A DNA stretch of 55,279 bases from IMG/VR virus record IMGVR_UViG_3300011013_000014, positions 1 through 55,279 of that record, one strand, 5' to 3'. The first letter of the stretch is position 1; every line of letters begins with the position of its first letter. The notes beneath the pieces were generated by a model. It was given only the letters and a program-made list of their open reading frames with translations. It had not been told where the DNA came from and searched no databases. The DNA is from a virus. The translations under genes were made by a program, and so were the position numbers. Below are positions 7,402 to 17,231 of this stretch, piece by piece.

Positions 7402-10400
7402 ATGCTTGCTGGAGCAGTAGTAAAAAGTATTTCTAATAATATAAATAAGTACGCTGAAAGTTTTAGGAATACTGGAGATCTTAAGTGGTTCTTGCGTTAC
7501 GCGCAAGAAGCTAGTTTGTATCGAAAGTTTACCAAGGCAAAACGAGTCAAGGACGACTTTTTTGTACCTCTCAACATAGATGATTTTTTGGGATTGCTTA
7601 AAGATGCCGCTGAAGTGCCTTCTGGCGACGAAGTCCAGGACTCACTTAATCAGCTAGTTGCAAGCGCATTATTGCGTCATTATGTTGATTTTGATGGAGC
7701 GGCACCAGCGTTCAAAACATACAATATGGGGCCCATTGCTGACACCTTGTCAGATCCTTTGCTGGTGCAGGACAATGATGATTTTGACAACGTTCGCACC
7801 CTATTTTTAAACAAGGTGAGCGATCCAGACGCTGACTTATCGGACGAGATAAAAGAAGTATTTGTTAGCATAGCTCGCAACGAAGAGCAGCTCCGAAATG
7901 CAATAGACTTCGTACTAACAGTAGCTTATCTGAATGCGTATAGCTATGTGGTTTATAGCAACCCCATACTCACCGTGCTGGACCCCGATCAGGTTTTAGC
8001 AGAGTCTCTTACCAAGACAGCCGCGGGCCCTAGTAAGCAGGACTTAAAGAGGCGTACGCCTAGTAAACGTGGTCCCAGGCTCAGCGACCTGCTAAATGCT
8101 GTACGCATAACAAGTGGAAAATTTGCACTGTCTTTAAGAAACACCATGAGGCAGATTGATGCTTACAGCAAACAAGGCATCCCAACCCCTTCTGCATTGG
8201 TCAGGCAGCATGATGAGTTGCTTAAAAATATCACATACTTGGATGCTTACATTGATTATCTTACGCGTCTAAAGAACGATCTACAGACCTTTATGACCTC
8301 TAACATTGAGAATCCTTATTTGAAGTATGGCGGGGGAGCAAGAGACTATATCACTGATAACCCACTGGTACGATCTGGTATTAAAAATGTTGAAAAGCTC
8401 GGCGACCTATTTCGTGCCCCTACTCCTAAAAAACTATTTGAAGTTGACGGGTGGGACGGGGCGAAGGTAAAATTCAGCCAGTTTGGCCTGCCGCAAAACT
8501 TATTTCATAAGCACTATGCTGCAAAAATGGGAGATCCTTCTTATCAAAAAGATATGGCGTCCAGTTTGTCTGACAATGCCCGGTTGGCTCAGGGCTATTT
8601 TAAAAATAGCAGATTCTCCTCGCGTTTAGAGGAACTAAAGTCCGTCATGCCAGGCGCTCCCTCTGCTCAGTTGGTAGATATATATGATGATATAAGCAAA
8701 CAATTATCTGCCTCCGTGCCGAATTTGTCTTCTGACCTAGAAGGAGAAGGCCTGGATGATTCTGGCGTGGGAGTTATTGAGAGTTATGAATCAGACATGG
8801 CTGAGTCTACCAGCAAGGCCAAGGCACTATTGGGCGAAAAATACGCTGCACAGGTAGGAGAAAACAAGGGTCGCTTTAATGATTTTTTAGATAAAATCAT
8901 AATACAGGATGCTTTACCACTTACTCCATTGGATTTAAAAGGACTTAGCGGTACGTTGTGGCCCAGCCCGGCAAAGTCTAAAAATGTAATTACAGAAACA
9001 TCAAAAAATATATTTCCAGTTTTGCATGATGTGTTAGACTCTGGCCAGTTCAGGCAGAATTATATTCAGAACGAATCAGACATGATAGTCTATGAGGAAG
9101 AGCATGCTGGTGGGGCGCCAAGCCAATTAGAGCATGAAATTGACAAGCATAAGAAGGAAATAAGCAAGGCACCCATTCTAAGAGATGAGATCGGCATCAT
9201 TAATTTACCAGTTGATAGCGTCGCATCGTACAAGGAATCGTTTGGAAATATGATTAATGACATTCTTTTTAATAACTGGGACCACACCAAGTCTATGTTG
9301 GACATGACAGACATTCCCGTGCAGGCGCTTTACGCATATCTTGGCGACCAATATATGGCGGTTGTAGGTACTGACATGGCGTGCAAAATAGCTTGTCAGT
9401 TTGGCGGCGCGCGTGAAAAGGCCGCTTACCAAGAAGAGGTAGAAGAGATAAGTACGACCTTTGGCGGAGGAAGAGAGGAATGCATGTGTTTTAATAAGCG
9501 CCCTCCTAATCCCGCTGCTTATGAAGAGGCCCAGTACTTCGTTAATGATTTAGCTCAACCACGTGAAAAAAAGAGGACTACGGCTCGGCATGCAGATAAG
9601 GCATTGGCGCAAAGAACTGTGCCTGGTATGTTGGAATACTGGCACAAGGACCCAAGTTTAAAATCTAGAGATGCGAGCAGGCCGAACTTGGCAGCTGTAA
9701 TTAGCAAGGGAGCTCAATCAGCTTTTGGGGCTCACATAAGGGATAACGGTCATAAGTTTGTTAAGGCCTTATTTATACAGAATAAGGAGCTAAGAGACGC
9801 TGCAATTAGGGCAGGAAAGAAATTAGACTGGGACGACCCTTCTAACCCGCTTCCTACTTCGCTACCCGAGTTAGCACATGTTACTGGCGCTTTTGCAGAC
9901 CCAATTCCTTCTTCTGCTAAAAAAGCAGGGCGCTTTGAAGGACGGCCGGACGAGGCTATGGATGTAGTTCCGGATGATGATATGTACATAGAAGGAATGG
10001 ATACGGCCAGTAATCATTTGAAAAGATTAATAGAGAGCGGGGCTATATTTGGCCTTGGCACTTCCGGCGCTATCAATCCTGTGCGTGAAATAAGAGAGGG
10101 ATTTTTTCAAAGAAAGCAAAAAATCATAAATGATGATGAGCGTTACGAAGAGTATATCGTTCCATACGATATAGAGAATAGAGAGACTGATAATCCTCGA
10201 AAGTATGATATTAAGGCTTCAGAAGTGCAGAGCGGTACGGACTTAGGTGCACCATTTGATGGAGAAGTTTCTTCCAAGTCAGACGCCGAAGCGCTTATAC
10301 GCGGGTTGTCAGATGACTTGCTTGAACCAGCTGTTAAATTGCAAATTATACAATTTATAAACAGGTCTTACCCCAGCAATGAGGATGTTGCCTATGCTAA

Positions 10401-11199
10401 CAATGCTAGTCTTGCTAAAGCACTAGCTCCGCTGGGAGCGTTTATCAATATAGAGCCAATTCTTAGCGAGCTAGGGCACCCTGACAGCGCCCCTACTGCA
10501 GGATTGCCAGGCGCACTAACTGGGTACTTGTCAGACATCACAAATGCAGTACGTAGCGTTTCACAGATTGTCAAGCGAAACCCATCAAGCGATATAGAGT
10601 CTTTGCAAAAAGACATTTACGAGCTAGAAGGCGGACGAGCTAGCTTAGGCGTATTGCTTGATCGGGCTACTGACTTCGGAGAGTCTGAGCTTGAAGAAAT
10701 AAGAGAGGATATTATCAGCCTAAACAAGGCTGCAGAACAGGCAGCATTTGTTTTAGATCAGTGGAAAAACATATATCAGCAATTAGGACAAATGGAGCAA
10801 AAACAAGATCAAGCGGGCCCTTTGAACCTTTTGGAAACTATTTTAAATGTTATTCAAGACCCTTCGTTTCATATAGCTGACGTACTCCCTGCTGACCAAA
10901 TTGGGGCGCGACTTGATTTGCAGTTGGCAGTCGAAGACGTGGCGGAATCTATTAGTGCGGGACGGTTTAGCGATGAGATGTTACCCGTACTTGCTCCACA
11001 ATTCGCAAAAGTAGTACAAGACATCAGGGAGGCCATAGGTGCTCAAAGACTAACTAGAGAATATGTGGCCGGACTTGTATCGTCCTTTAAGAGTATTAAG
11101 AACTATGCTGACACTGAACATGATCAGGGTTCTTATATGTTCGATGAAGATGATGTAGATGATAATTACACTAACGATAAGTATTATTCATTGCAGTAG
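7402..11199 (+). CDS. large unrecognised protein, 1265 aa
   Basis: The largest gene in the left half, with an AGGTGATG SD overlapping the end of the sigma-like gene. No catalytic motif or known fold was recognised. It is soluble and mostly helical with long polar stretches. There is a Cys cluster near residue 690 (ECMC) and an acidic C-terminus (MFDEDDVDDNY). A KTAAG sequence near residue 210 resembles the KTAS tetrapeptides of the virion candidates further right. Size and lack of enzyme motifs suggest a virion or injected protein, yet it sits among replication genes just before the trigger factor, so it could be a client of that chaperone. Function unknown. Confidence 0.75.
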   Translation: MLAGAVVKSISNNINKYAESFRNTGDLKWFLRYAQEASLYRKFTKAKRVKDDFFVPLNIDDFLGLLKDAAEVPSGDEVQDSLNQLVASALLRHYVDFDGAAPAFKTYNMGPIADTLSDPLLVQDNDDFDNVRTLFLNKVSDPDADLSDEIKEVFVSIARNEEQLRNAIDFVLTVAYLNAYSYVVYSNPILTVLDPDQVLAESLTKTAAGPSKQDLKRRTPSKRGPRLSDLLNAVRITSGKFALSLRNTMRQIDAYSKQGIPTPSALVRQHDELLKNITYLDAYIDYLTRLKNDLQTFMTSNIENPYLKYGGGARDYITDNPLVRSGIKNVEKLGDLFRAPTPKKLFEVDGWDGAKVKFSQFGLPQNLFHKHYAAKMGDPSYQKDMASSLSDNARLAQGYFKNSRFSSRLEELKSVMPGAPSAQLVDIYDDISKQLSASVPNLSSDLEGEGLDDSGVGVIESYESDMAESTSKAKALLGEKYAAQVGENKGRFNDFLDKIIIQDALPLTPLDLKGLSGTLWPSPAKSKNVITETSKNIFPVLHDVLDSGQFRQNYIQNESDMIVYEEEHAGGAPSQLEHEIDKHKKEISKAPILRDEIGIINLPVDSVASYKESFGNMINDILFNNWDHTKSMLDMTDIPVQALYAYLGDQYMAVVGTDMACKIACQFGGAREKAAYQEEVEEISTTFGGGREECMCFNKRPPNPAAYEEAQYFVNDLAQPREKKRTTARHADKALAQRTVPGMLEYWHKDPSLKSRDASRPNLAAVISKGAQSAFGAHIRDNGHKFVKALFIQNKELRDAAIRAGKKLDWDDPSNPLPTSLPELAHVTGAFADPIPSSAKKAGRFEGRPDEAMDVVPDDDMYIEGMDTASNHLKRLIESGAIFGLGTSGAINPVREIREGFFQRKQKIINDDERYEEYIVPYDIENRETDNPRKYDIKASEVQSGTDLGAPFDGEVSSKSDAEALIRGLSDDLLEPAVKLQIIQFINRSYPSNEDVAYANNASLAKALAPLGAFINIEPILSELGHPDSAPTAGLPGALTGYLSDITNAVRSVSQIVKRNPSSDIESLQKDIYELEGGRASLGVLLDRATDFGESELEEIREDIISLNKAAEQAAFVLDQWKNIYQQLGQMEQKQDQAGPLNLLETILNVIQDPSFHIADVLPADQIGARLDLQLAVEDVAESISAGRFSDEMLPVLAPQFAKVVQDIREAIGAQRLTREYVAGLVSSFKSIKNYADTEHDQGSYMFDEDDVDDNYTNDKYYSLQ

Positions 11200-11213
11200 T
11201 ACTTGAGGTTTTA

Positions 11214-12503
11214 ATGAAAATAGAAGTAGAAGATACCGGCGGGCTTAGTCGCCGGATAAGCTTCGCAGTGCCAAAAGCCAAGGTGGAAGCAGAATGGGCT
11301 TCTTTCCTTGATGAGGTGCGCTCTAAAGTAGATGTTCCCGGGTTTAGAAAGGGAAAGGCTACTGATGAGGCACTTCAAGCGAAGCTGGGAGACGTGGCTC
11401 GCGCCGAAGTCTCTGGCAGGTTGATTTATAACGCAGTTGTGGACTCGATGCGCGATGAGGAGCTTCCCATTGTGGGCTCTCCTGTCCTTGTCGAATCTGA
11501 CCGAGCAACTGATAAGAGAAAATTCGCTGGTCACTTTAAGCTTGACGGTTCGTTCGAGTTTGCGGCTGATGTAGAATATGAGCCAGAACTGGACGTTACT
11601 GATTACATGGGTGTTGATGTCGTAGGAAAAATGCCTACGTCTGATGACTGGGTAGTAGAGCGTCTTGCTGAATACCAAGACACATTCGCAGAGCGAAATG
11701 AAGTTGAGCGTTCAATTCAGGTCAATGACGAGATAATCATTGATTTCGAGGGTTTTATCGGCGAGGAAACTGTGCCCAACAGCCGTGGTGATTACCAAAC
11801 GATGCTAGTTGGCCAAGGCGGGTTCATTCCTGGTTTTGAAGATGCACTGATAGGCAAGGTGGCAAATGAGCCATTCAGCTTTGATGTCACTTTTCCAGCG
11901 AATTACAAGTCCGAGGATATTGCAGGAAAGGAGGTGAATTTCAAATGTTTTATCCATTCAGTTACAGAAGTAACTGCACATCCTATCAATGATGAGCTTG
12001 CTCAGATGGTATCGTTCGATGATTTAAATGCTTTAAAGGCCGACTTGGCTAGTAAAGTAAGTGATGAGTTCGAAAAGCCTATAAAGGCTAAATTATTCGA
12101 ACAAATCATCAATCATGTAATCATTAAGAACCCATTCATTGTTCCCAATGCATGGGTAGAGTCAGAGACCGGAGTTACAGCGCAAAGATTAGGCATGAAA
12201 GAAATGCCTACAGACCCTGCTGTGATTGATAGTTTGAAGGAAGTGGCCAAGAGAGTAGTGCAGCAGAATTTTATCTTAGATAAAGTGTACGAAAAAGAAG
12301 AGAGCATTCATTTGACTCCAGACGACATTCATGCGTTTCTAGCAGAAGAAGCAAATCGTTTGGACAAGGATGTGGAATATTTGTTGTCACACCTGCGTAA
12401 CTCGGGACAGTATGAGGGCTTCATATCTTTTCAAGAGCACCAGCGTACTATTGATTTCTTATTAAACAATGCTAACTTCACAGAGGAGGTTACTGATGGC
12501 TGA
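11214..12503 (+). CDS. tig: trigger factor (ribosome-associated chaperone/PPIase)
   Basis: 429 residues, full length for trigger factor (E. coli 432). The N-terminal ribosome-binding domain starts in register with bacterial Tig and carries the signature GFRKGKA at residues 43-49; the usual Pro after it is replaced (KAT instead of KvP). The FKBP-type PPIase domain (about 150-245) is clear: VNDEIIIDFEGFI, then GQGGFIPGFEDALIG, then DVTFPANY and KEVNFKCFIHSV. The remaining residues form the helical substrate-binding arms. Arg codons are mostly CGN, unlike the AGR-rich upstream genes, which suggests high expression or host origin. The next small gene overlaps its stop. Confidence 0.93.
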   Translation: MKIEVEDTGGLSRRISFAVPKAKVEAEWASFLDEVRSKVDVPGFRKGKATDEALQAKLGDVARAEVSGRLIYNAVVDSMRDEELPIVGSPVLVESDRATDKRKFAGHFKLDGSFEFAADVEYEPELDVTDYMGVDVVGKMPTSDDWVVERLAEYQDTFAERNEVERSIQVNDEIIIDFEGFIGEETVPNSRGDYQTMLVGQGGFIPGFEDALIGKVANEPFSFDVTFPANYKSEDIAGKEVNFKCFIHSVTEVTAHPINDELAQMVSFDDLNALKADLASKVSDEFEKPIKAKLFEQIINHVIIKNPFIVPNAWVESETGVTAQRLGMKEMPTDPAVIDSLKEVAKRVVQQNFILDKVYEKEESIHLTPDDIHAFLAEEANRLDKDVEYLLSHLRNSGQYEGFISFQEHQRTIDFLLNNANFTEEVTDG

Positions 12504-12714
12504 AAACACTGTTGTCCCAGTCTTTGGGTTCAAAATTCGTAAATTTACCGCTCTTCCTGGCAAGGGAGAGGAAGACATGGGCAAGATCCAGTTTATCTTA
12601 GAGGCACCTAAGGACGAGCTGCGTTCTACCGAACATGATGTTAATGACATTTTGGGAGCGATGAACATGCATCACTCCACGCAGGAGCCAATCTCAGTGC
12701 ATCTCCGGTTCTAG
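12496..12714 (+). CDS. unrecognised 72-aa protein coupled to trigger factor
   Basis: The start is the ATG at 12496, preceded by a strong AGAGGAGG SD inside the trigger-factor gene; it overlaps that gene's stop by eight bases, so translation is coupled. A longer in-frame ORF begins at 12469 but lacks an SD. The product is a compact, mixed alpha/beta protein without recognised motifs (starts MAENTVVPVF, ends SVHLRF). Strict coupling to the chaperone is the only functional hint. A terminator follows. Confidence 0.7.
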   Translation: MAENTVVPVFGFKIRKFTALPGKGEEDMGKIQFILEAPKDELRSTEHDVNDILGAMNMHHSTQEPISVHLRF

Positions 12715-12725
12715 TTATATGTTTG

Positions 12726-12759
12726 GCAGGCAGGGGTGAGAGAACCCCCTGCCTGCTTT
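12726..12759 (+). terminator. intrinsic terminator after trigger-factor operon
   Basis: An 11-bp perfect stem (GCAGGCAGGGG at 12726-12736, CCCCTGCCTGC at 12746-12756) with a nine-base loop is followed by TTTC. The T-run is short, so termination may be partial, but the stem is strong and lies in a 64-base gap. Confidence 0.65.
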
Positions 12760-12778
12760 CAAATGGGGGCGAGACAAA

Positions 12779-13114
12779 ATGGAATCAGTTCAATTAAAAA
12801 CAGTACTAAAGCATTATCCCCTTAGCAGGTGTGCTACGTGTGATAGCCACGAATACATACTTCCGTTTCCCATAACAGGCGCTATTACTGACTTTTTGGT
12901 GGTTTTCGGGGAGCTAAAATATCCGGTCCCAAAGATAAGTCTGATAAAGATTTCAAATCCGCACATCCAGTTAAATAGCAAAGTAGGAACTAATAAAATA
13001 CGTATTAAGTTCAAAAAAGACCCCGAGAAAAGAGGGCTGTTCGAAATACAGTTGGCGGCCTATATATCCAAACACATGAGTGTGATCGTAACAACTGATG
13101 GCACCCTAAAATAA
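12779..13114 (+). CDS. unrecognised protein, 111 aa
   Basis: A basic, beta-rich small protein with CATC near residue 18 and a Lys-rich second half (KIRIKFKKDPEK). It is preceded by GGGGGCGAG and ends 21 bases before the polymerase gene. No family recognised. Position suggests a polymerase accessory factor, but nothing in the sequence shows it. Confidence 0.55.
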   Translation: MESVQLKTVLKHYPLSRCATCDSHEYILPFPITGAITDFLVVFGELKYPVPKISLIKISNPHIQLNSKVGTNKIRIKFKKDPEKRGLFEIQLAAYISKHMSVIVTTDGTLK

Positions 13115-13135
13115 TTACAAGAATCAGAGGTTCTA

Positions 13136-16100
13136 ATGTCATTCGTAAATCTACATGGGCATAGTTGTTACTCCGTGCTTGATGCTATCATTCCTATTAA
13201 GGAAATGTTTGAGCGCGTCAATGAATTGGGACAAAAAGCCGTTGCTATTACAGACCATGGAAATATGGCCTCAATGCATGAGGCGTATGGATTATACAAG
13301 CAATACAAGAAGGACGGAAGTTCATTCAAATTCATTCCAGGAAATGAGATTTACTTTGTAGAAGACTTAGAAGACAAGAAGGCCAAGAGAAGGCATCTAG
13401 TATTATTGGCGGCAAATGAAGAGGGATATAAGAACCTGCTTAGCATAACAGCTGAGGGCTATCTCAATGCTGTTACCGTAATGAATAGGCAATTCCCGCG
13501 TGTCACTGCTGATATTTTAAAGAAGTACAATAGGGGATTATTTGCCACTTCTGCCTGTGGCGGGTCACTCATAGCTGCTGCAATATGGGAGGGAGACCGA
13601 CAGAAGGCCCTTGACGCTGCCACGGTTTTTAAGAACATATTCGGCAACAGGTTTTTTATTGAGTTACAACCGCACGACCTCCATAGGGGTGACTTCAACC
13701 AGGGGGCTCTTAATGATCAAATTAAAACCGTGGCGGAAGAGTTAGACATTCAAATGATAGCCACTTGTGACTCTCATTACCTAACACCCAAGCATGAGCG
13801 ATACCACGATATGGTTCTTGCCATTTCTTCTAAGAAGGCTCTTGACGATCCTAAACGCCATAGGTACGCCAGTGTCGAACCATGTATTGTTTGCGCAGGC
13901 ACTAAGGTTTTTCCTCTTGACTCAGATACGGCGTGTGACCGGTGCATGGGGACTGGTTTGGGAAAAATAAAGCAGTGTGCGGAATTCTACCTAAAAACAG
14001 AACAAGAAATGTACGGCTATTTTGCCAAGAGGTATAATTCTGGATTCGCTAAACAATTAATAAATAACACGTCCATCATTAGCGACGCATGCGACCCGCC
14101 CGATTATATGGAGCCAGGGGAGTACAGACTTCCTATTTTTCCATGGCAAGATGAGGGTGACGCAAGCGAGTTTCGATCTTGGAGAGAAAATAAAGAAACC
14201 CTAGAGGGGCTGGCTGATGACGCCGCCTATTTGCGTTTTAAATCCTGGAAGGCCATGAAGGTATATTGTCGTGGTTTTGATAAAGATAAAATAATGGTAT
14301 ATTGGCAGCGCCTAAATAAAGAGTTAGAGATTTTAGAGGCCAGGAGCTTCAGCTCATATATCCTTATAGTTGCAGACTTTGTTAACTGGGCAAAAAATAA
14401 TGGCGTTCGGGTAGGGCCGGGGCGAGGCAGCGGCGCAGGCTCTCTAGTGGGATATTTTATGGGCATTCACGATGTAGATTCCATCAAATATAAGCTTCTT
14501 TTCGAAAGATTTCAGAGCCGATTAAGGCCAGACCCGCCCGATTATGACATTGATTTTGCGCCTTCCGGGAGGGATCGCGTTATTGATTATTGCAGGAGTA
14601 AGTACGGGCGTATGCATGTTGCGCAGATATCCAATGTCTTGCGTTTGACGCCAAAATTGGTTATAAAGGACGTATCTCGATCGTTACAGCTTGGAGGAGA
14701 TAAAAGCTCTGCTTTTAAAATTGCCAACGAGGTGACCTCAACTGTGAAAGACGAGATCGTAAAGGGTAACAAAAAGATAAAAGTAGACGATATGTCTACG
14801 GCCTTGGATTCTTCCAGAAGGTTGCGTGAGTTTGTAATAGAGTACCCAGAGGTACTAGATTATAGTAAGAACATTGTAGGGCTTCCAAAGACATTTGCCA
14901 CTCATGCTGGGGGGCTTGTAATATCAGATATTCCGCTAAATGAATATATTCCTCTTCGTTGTGATAAGGCGGGCAGTTTAATAACTCAGTACGACAAGGA
15001 CGCGTGTGAGGATGTCAAGCTAGTAAAGATGGACTTCTTGGCAACTGAAGTTTTAGATGTGATATCTGAGACTATTGAGTTAGCTTCTGGTATTGGAATA
15101 GGTGTGGCTGATACAAAAAACATGCCATTAGACGATAGCAACACTTACAGGCTAATTGCCACTGGGTACTTAGCAGGTGTGTTTCAGCTTGCAGGGAGCC
15201 TGACCTCTCTTTGCAAAGCAATAAAGCCCAGGAATATATATGATATTGCGCTAATTAATGCTCTGGGTCGGCCGAATTGCTCTCCAAAGGAAAGGGCTGA
15301 CTTTATTGCTCGTAGATTCGGCAAGCAAAAAACCACATATACTCATCCTGCATTGGAGCCTGTTCTTAAAGAGACGCTCGGCATTCCTATCTTTGATGAA
15401 GACTTGTTGCGGATAGCTAATCACGTGGCTGGATGGGACCTTTCCAAGGCTGATGGTTTGAGAAAGCTCACGAAGTTAAAAAGCAAGGGAGAGGCCCTGG
15501 CGGACAAGTTAGAAAAAGACTTTATTTCCGATACGGTATCAGTATCCAAGATAAGCAAAGACGATGCCACTACTATGTGGAACGATGTAGTGGTCCCATT
15601 TACCAAGTACGGATTTAATCTTAGCCACGCCATAGCTTACAGCATGATATCATACTATACTGCATATTACAAAGTGCACGCAACCGCTCCGTTTCTTTGT
15701 GCAGCTCTAAATAAAGAGACGCGGGGAAATAAACAAAATAGAAGCGAGCAGATAGACATACTTAAGCGAGACTGTAAGAGATTCAAAATAAGCATCAGAA
15801 CTTGTGATATTAACAAAAGCAAGCAGTACTATACAGTGCAAGATAAAAGCACTATTATTACTGGCCTAGGTGCAATTAAGGGAATAGGAGACAAGGCTCT
15901 TGATGCCATTATTTCTCATCAGCCATACGCTTCTTTTGCAGATTTTCTACATAGAACACCCTCTAGGACTGTCAGCAAGTCAGTAGTTATTGCCCTTGCC
16001 CAGGCTGGTGCTTTTGATAGTTTCGGCATTTCGAGAAAGTATGCAGCCACCCAATATGACAAGGTTCGTAAGATTATAATAAAAGACTTGAAGGCACTGA

Positions 16101-16651
16101 CCAAGAAGTTTGAAAGCGAGATCATGGTGGCTTCTGTAGGCGATGGTTATGGCCCGGATGAGTCACTGTACGCATTAGAGAAAGATTATTTAGTTAATTT
16201 CGTATACAGCCTAACGGGAGAGCACAAGGAAGAGTGGTCTTTACAAGAGAGGCTATCTGGAGAGAAGACAGTATTGGGCGAGTATCTGTCCGGCTCAGCA
16301 GAGGACATTTTCCCAGGTTTTTTTAAGGGAGGTATTTATGGTCAGTCATTTGTTAGAATTGCTAAGTCTCCAGACGGTGTTAATTTTAATATGGAAGGCT
16401 TAATTGTATCTATTAGAGAGATAGCTATTAAGAAGCCAGGAAGAAACCTGGGCAAGCTTATGGCTAAATTAAATGTGGAAAACCTCAGGGGAGAGACGGT
16501 AGACGTTACCCTGTGGCCCCAGGATTACAGTAAGTTCAAAAGGTTTTTGGGTGTGGGCATCCCTATTCGAGGATTATTCAAAGTGAATGAATATAATGGT
16601 TCAAAATCATTAGTGATGTTAAACTTAGAAGCTATATACAGAGAGAGTTAA
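13136..16651 (+). CDS. dnaE: DNA polymerase III alpha subunit (DnaE type)
   Basis: 1171 residues, close to bacterial DnaE; SD AGAGGT. The N-terminal PHP domain keeps metal ligands (HGHSCYS with H7 and H9, ITDHGNM, GNEIYF, CDSHYL). Between PHP motifs there is an insert with CIVC, CDRCMGTG and a further Cys that looks like a zinc finger of DnaJ type. The C-family palm has GPGRGSGAGSLVGY and the catalytic DPPDYDIDF near residue 468, then THAGGLVIS, KMDFL and FNLSHAIAYSMISYYTAY. A C-terminal OB-like region ends the protein. It would be the phage replicative polymerase. No epsilon exonuclease gene was found, so the intact PHP domain may proofread. Confidence 0.95.
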   Translation: MSFVNLHGHSCYSVLDAIIPIKEMFERVNELGQKAVAITDHGNMASMHEAYGLYKQYKKDGSSFKFIPGNEIYFVEDLEDKKAKRRHLVLLAANEEGYKNLLSITAEGYLNAVTVMNRQFPRVTADILKKYNRGLFATSACGGSLIAAAIWEGDRQKALDAATVFKNIFGNRFFIELQPHDLHRGDFNQGALNDQIKTVAEELDIQMIATCDSHYLTPKHERYHDMVLAISSKKALDDPKRHRYASVEPCIVCAGTKVFPLDSDTACDRCMGTGLGKIKQCAEFYLKTEQEMYGYFAKRYNSGFAKQLINNTSIISDACDPPDYMEPGEYRLPIFPWQDEGDASEFRSWRENKETLEGLADDAAYLRFKSWKAMKVYCRGFDKDKIMVYWQRLNKELEILEARSFSSYILIVADFVNWAKNNGVRVGPGRGSGAGSLVGYFMGIHDVDSIKYKLLFERFQSRLRPDPPDYDIDFAPSGRDRVIDYCRSKYGRMHVAQISNVLRLTPKLVIKDVSRSLQLGGDKSSAFKIANEVTSTVKDEIVKGNKKIKVDDMSTALDSSRRLREFVIEYPEVLDYSKNIVGLPKTFATHAGGLVISDIPLNEYIPLRCDKAGSLITQYDKDACEDVKLVKMDFLATEVLDVISETIELASGIGIGVADTKNMPLDDSNTYRLIATGYLAGVFQLAGSLTSLCKAIKPRNIYDIALINALGRPNCSPKERADFIARRFGKQKTTYTHPALEPVLKETLGIPIFDEDLLRIANHVAGWDLSKADGLRKLTKLKSKGEALADKLEKDFISDTVSVSKISKDDATTMWNDVVVPFTKYGFNLSHAIAYSMISYYTAYYKVHATAPFLCAALNKETRGNKQNRSEQIDILKRDCKRFKISIRTCDINKSKQYYTVQDKSTIITGLGAIKGIGDKALDAIISHQPYASFADFLHRTPSRTVSKSVVIALAQAGAFDSFGISRKYAATQYDKVRKIIIKDLKALTKKFESEIMVASVGDGYGPDESLYALEKDYLVNFVYSLTGEHKEEWSLQERLSGEKTVLGEYLSGSAEDIFPGFFKGGIYGQSFVRIAKSPDGVNFNMEGLIVSIREIAIKKPGRNLGKLMAKLNVENLRGETVDVTLWPQDYSKFKRFLGVGIPIRGLFKVNEYNGSKSLVMLNLEAIYRES

Positions 16652-16652
16652 T

Positions 16653-17231
16653 ATGAAGTGTATGAATTGCAACGTTCCCGTTCCTCCTAATTTTGCCAAG
16701 GCAATTATAGATAATGTATGCCCCGCGTGCGGTAAAGACATTTTGGGGCCGTCAGAGTTTAGGGAGTTGATAAAAACAAAGAGCCTATTGCAGGATCTCG
16801 CTATTGATGATAATATGAAAATAAGCGTTTCGGCAGTTATTTCTCAAAGATACGATTTGGTTCCAAAAGGCACTGCTAGGCGCCCTGATGGTCTGCCAAG
16901 TGAGGAAGAGATAGACGCCACTGAGGGCTTGAGTGATGAAGAAAAAACGAGGCTAAAGGCCCTTAGGGAGGCTCAGGCGGCAATAAAAAATAAGCAGGAT
17001 GGCGCCATTGTTAAGGAGTGGGGAATGGATCATGGACAATTCGGCTCAGAAGGAGGTGGCTCTGAGGTAGCGATCGATATGGCCCTCCTAGACGATCTTC
17101 CCCTTGCAGGAATGGATATAGCCCCTTTAGCAGCTACCAATAGCAAAGAAAAATACCGTACGGATTTGATGGCAAAGGCCCATGCTTTAAAAGAGGATCC
17201 AAACATGTTCCGAGTACAACGTGCTGAATAA
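16653..17231 (+). CDS. zinc-ribbon protein, 192 aa
   Basis: Starts one base after the polymerase stop region (TTAATATG). The N-terminus has a two-knuckle zinc ribbon (CMNC near residues 3-6 and CPAC near 23-26), then a charged helical middle and a Gly/Asp-rich tail. Such proteins in phage replication blocks often act as transcription or replication adaptors, but no specific family was recognised. It overlaps the next gene by 11 bases in another frame. Confidence 0.6.
   Translation: MKCMNCNVPVPPNFAKAIIDNVCPACGKDILGPSEFRELIKTKSLLQDLAIDDNMKISVSAVISQRYDLVPKGTARRPDGLPSEEEIDATEGLSDEEKTRLKALREAQAAIKNKQDGAIVKEWGMDHGQFGSEGGGSEVAIDMALLDDLPLAGMDIAPLAATNSKEKYRTDLMAKAHALKEDPNMFRVQRAE

Noticed and set aside
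13155-13361. Overlapping ORF of 68 residues in another frame
   Set aside because: It lies inside the PHP domain of the polymerase, whose motifs are intact, and has no SD.
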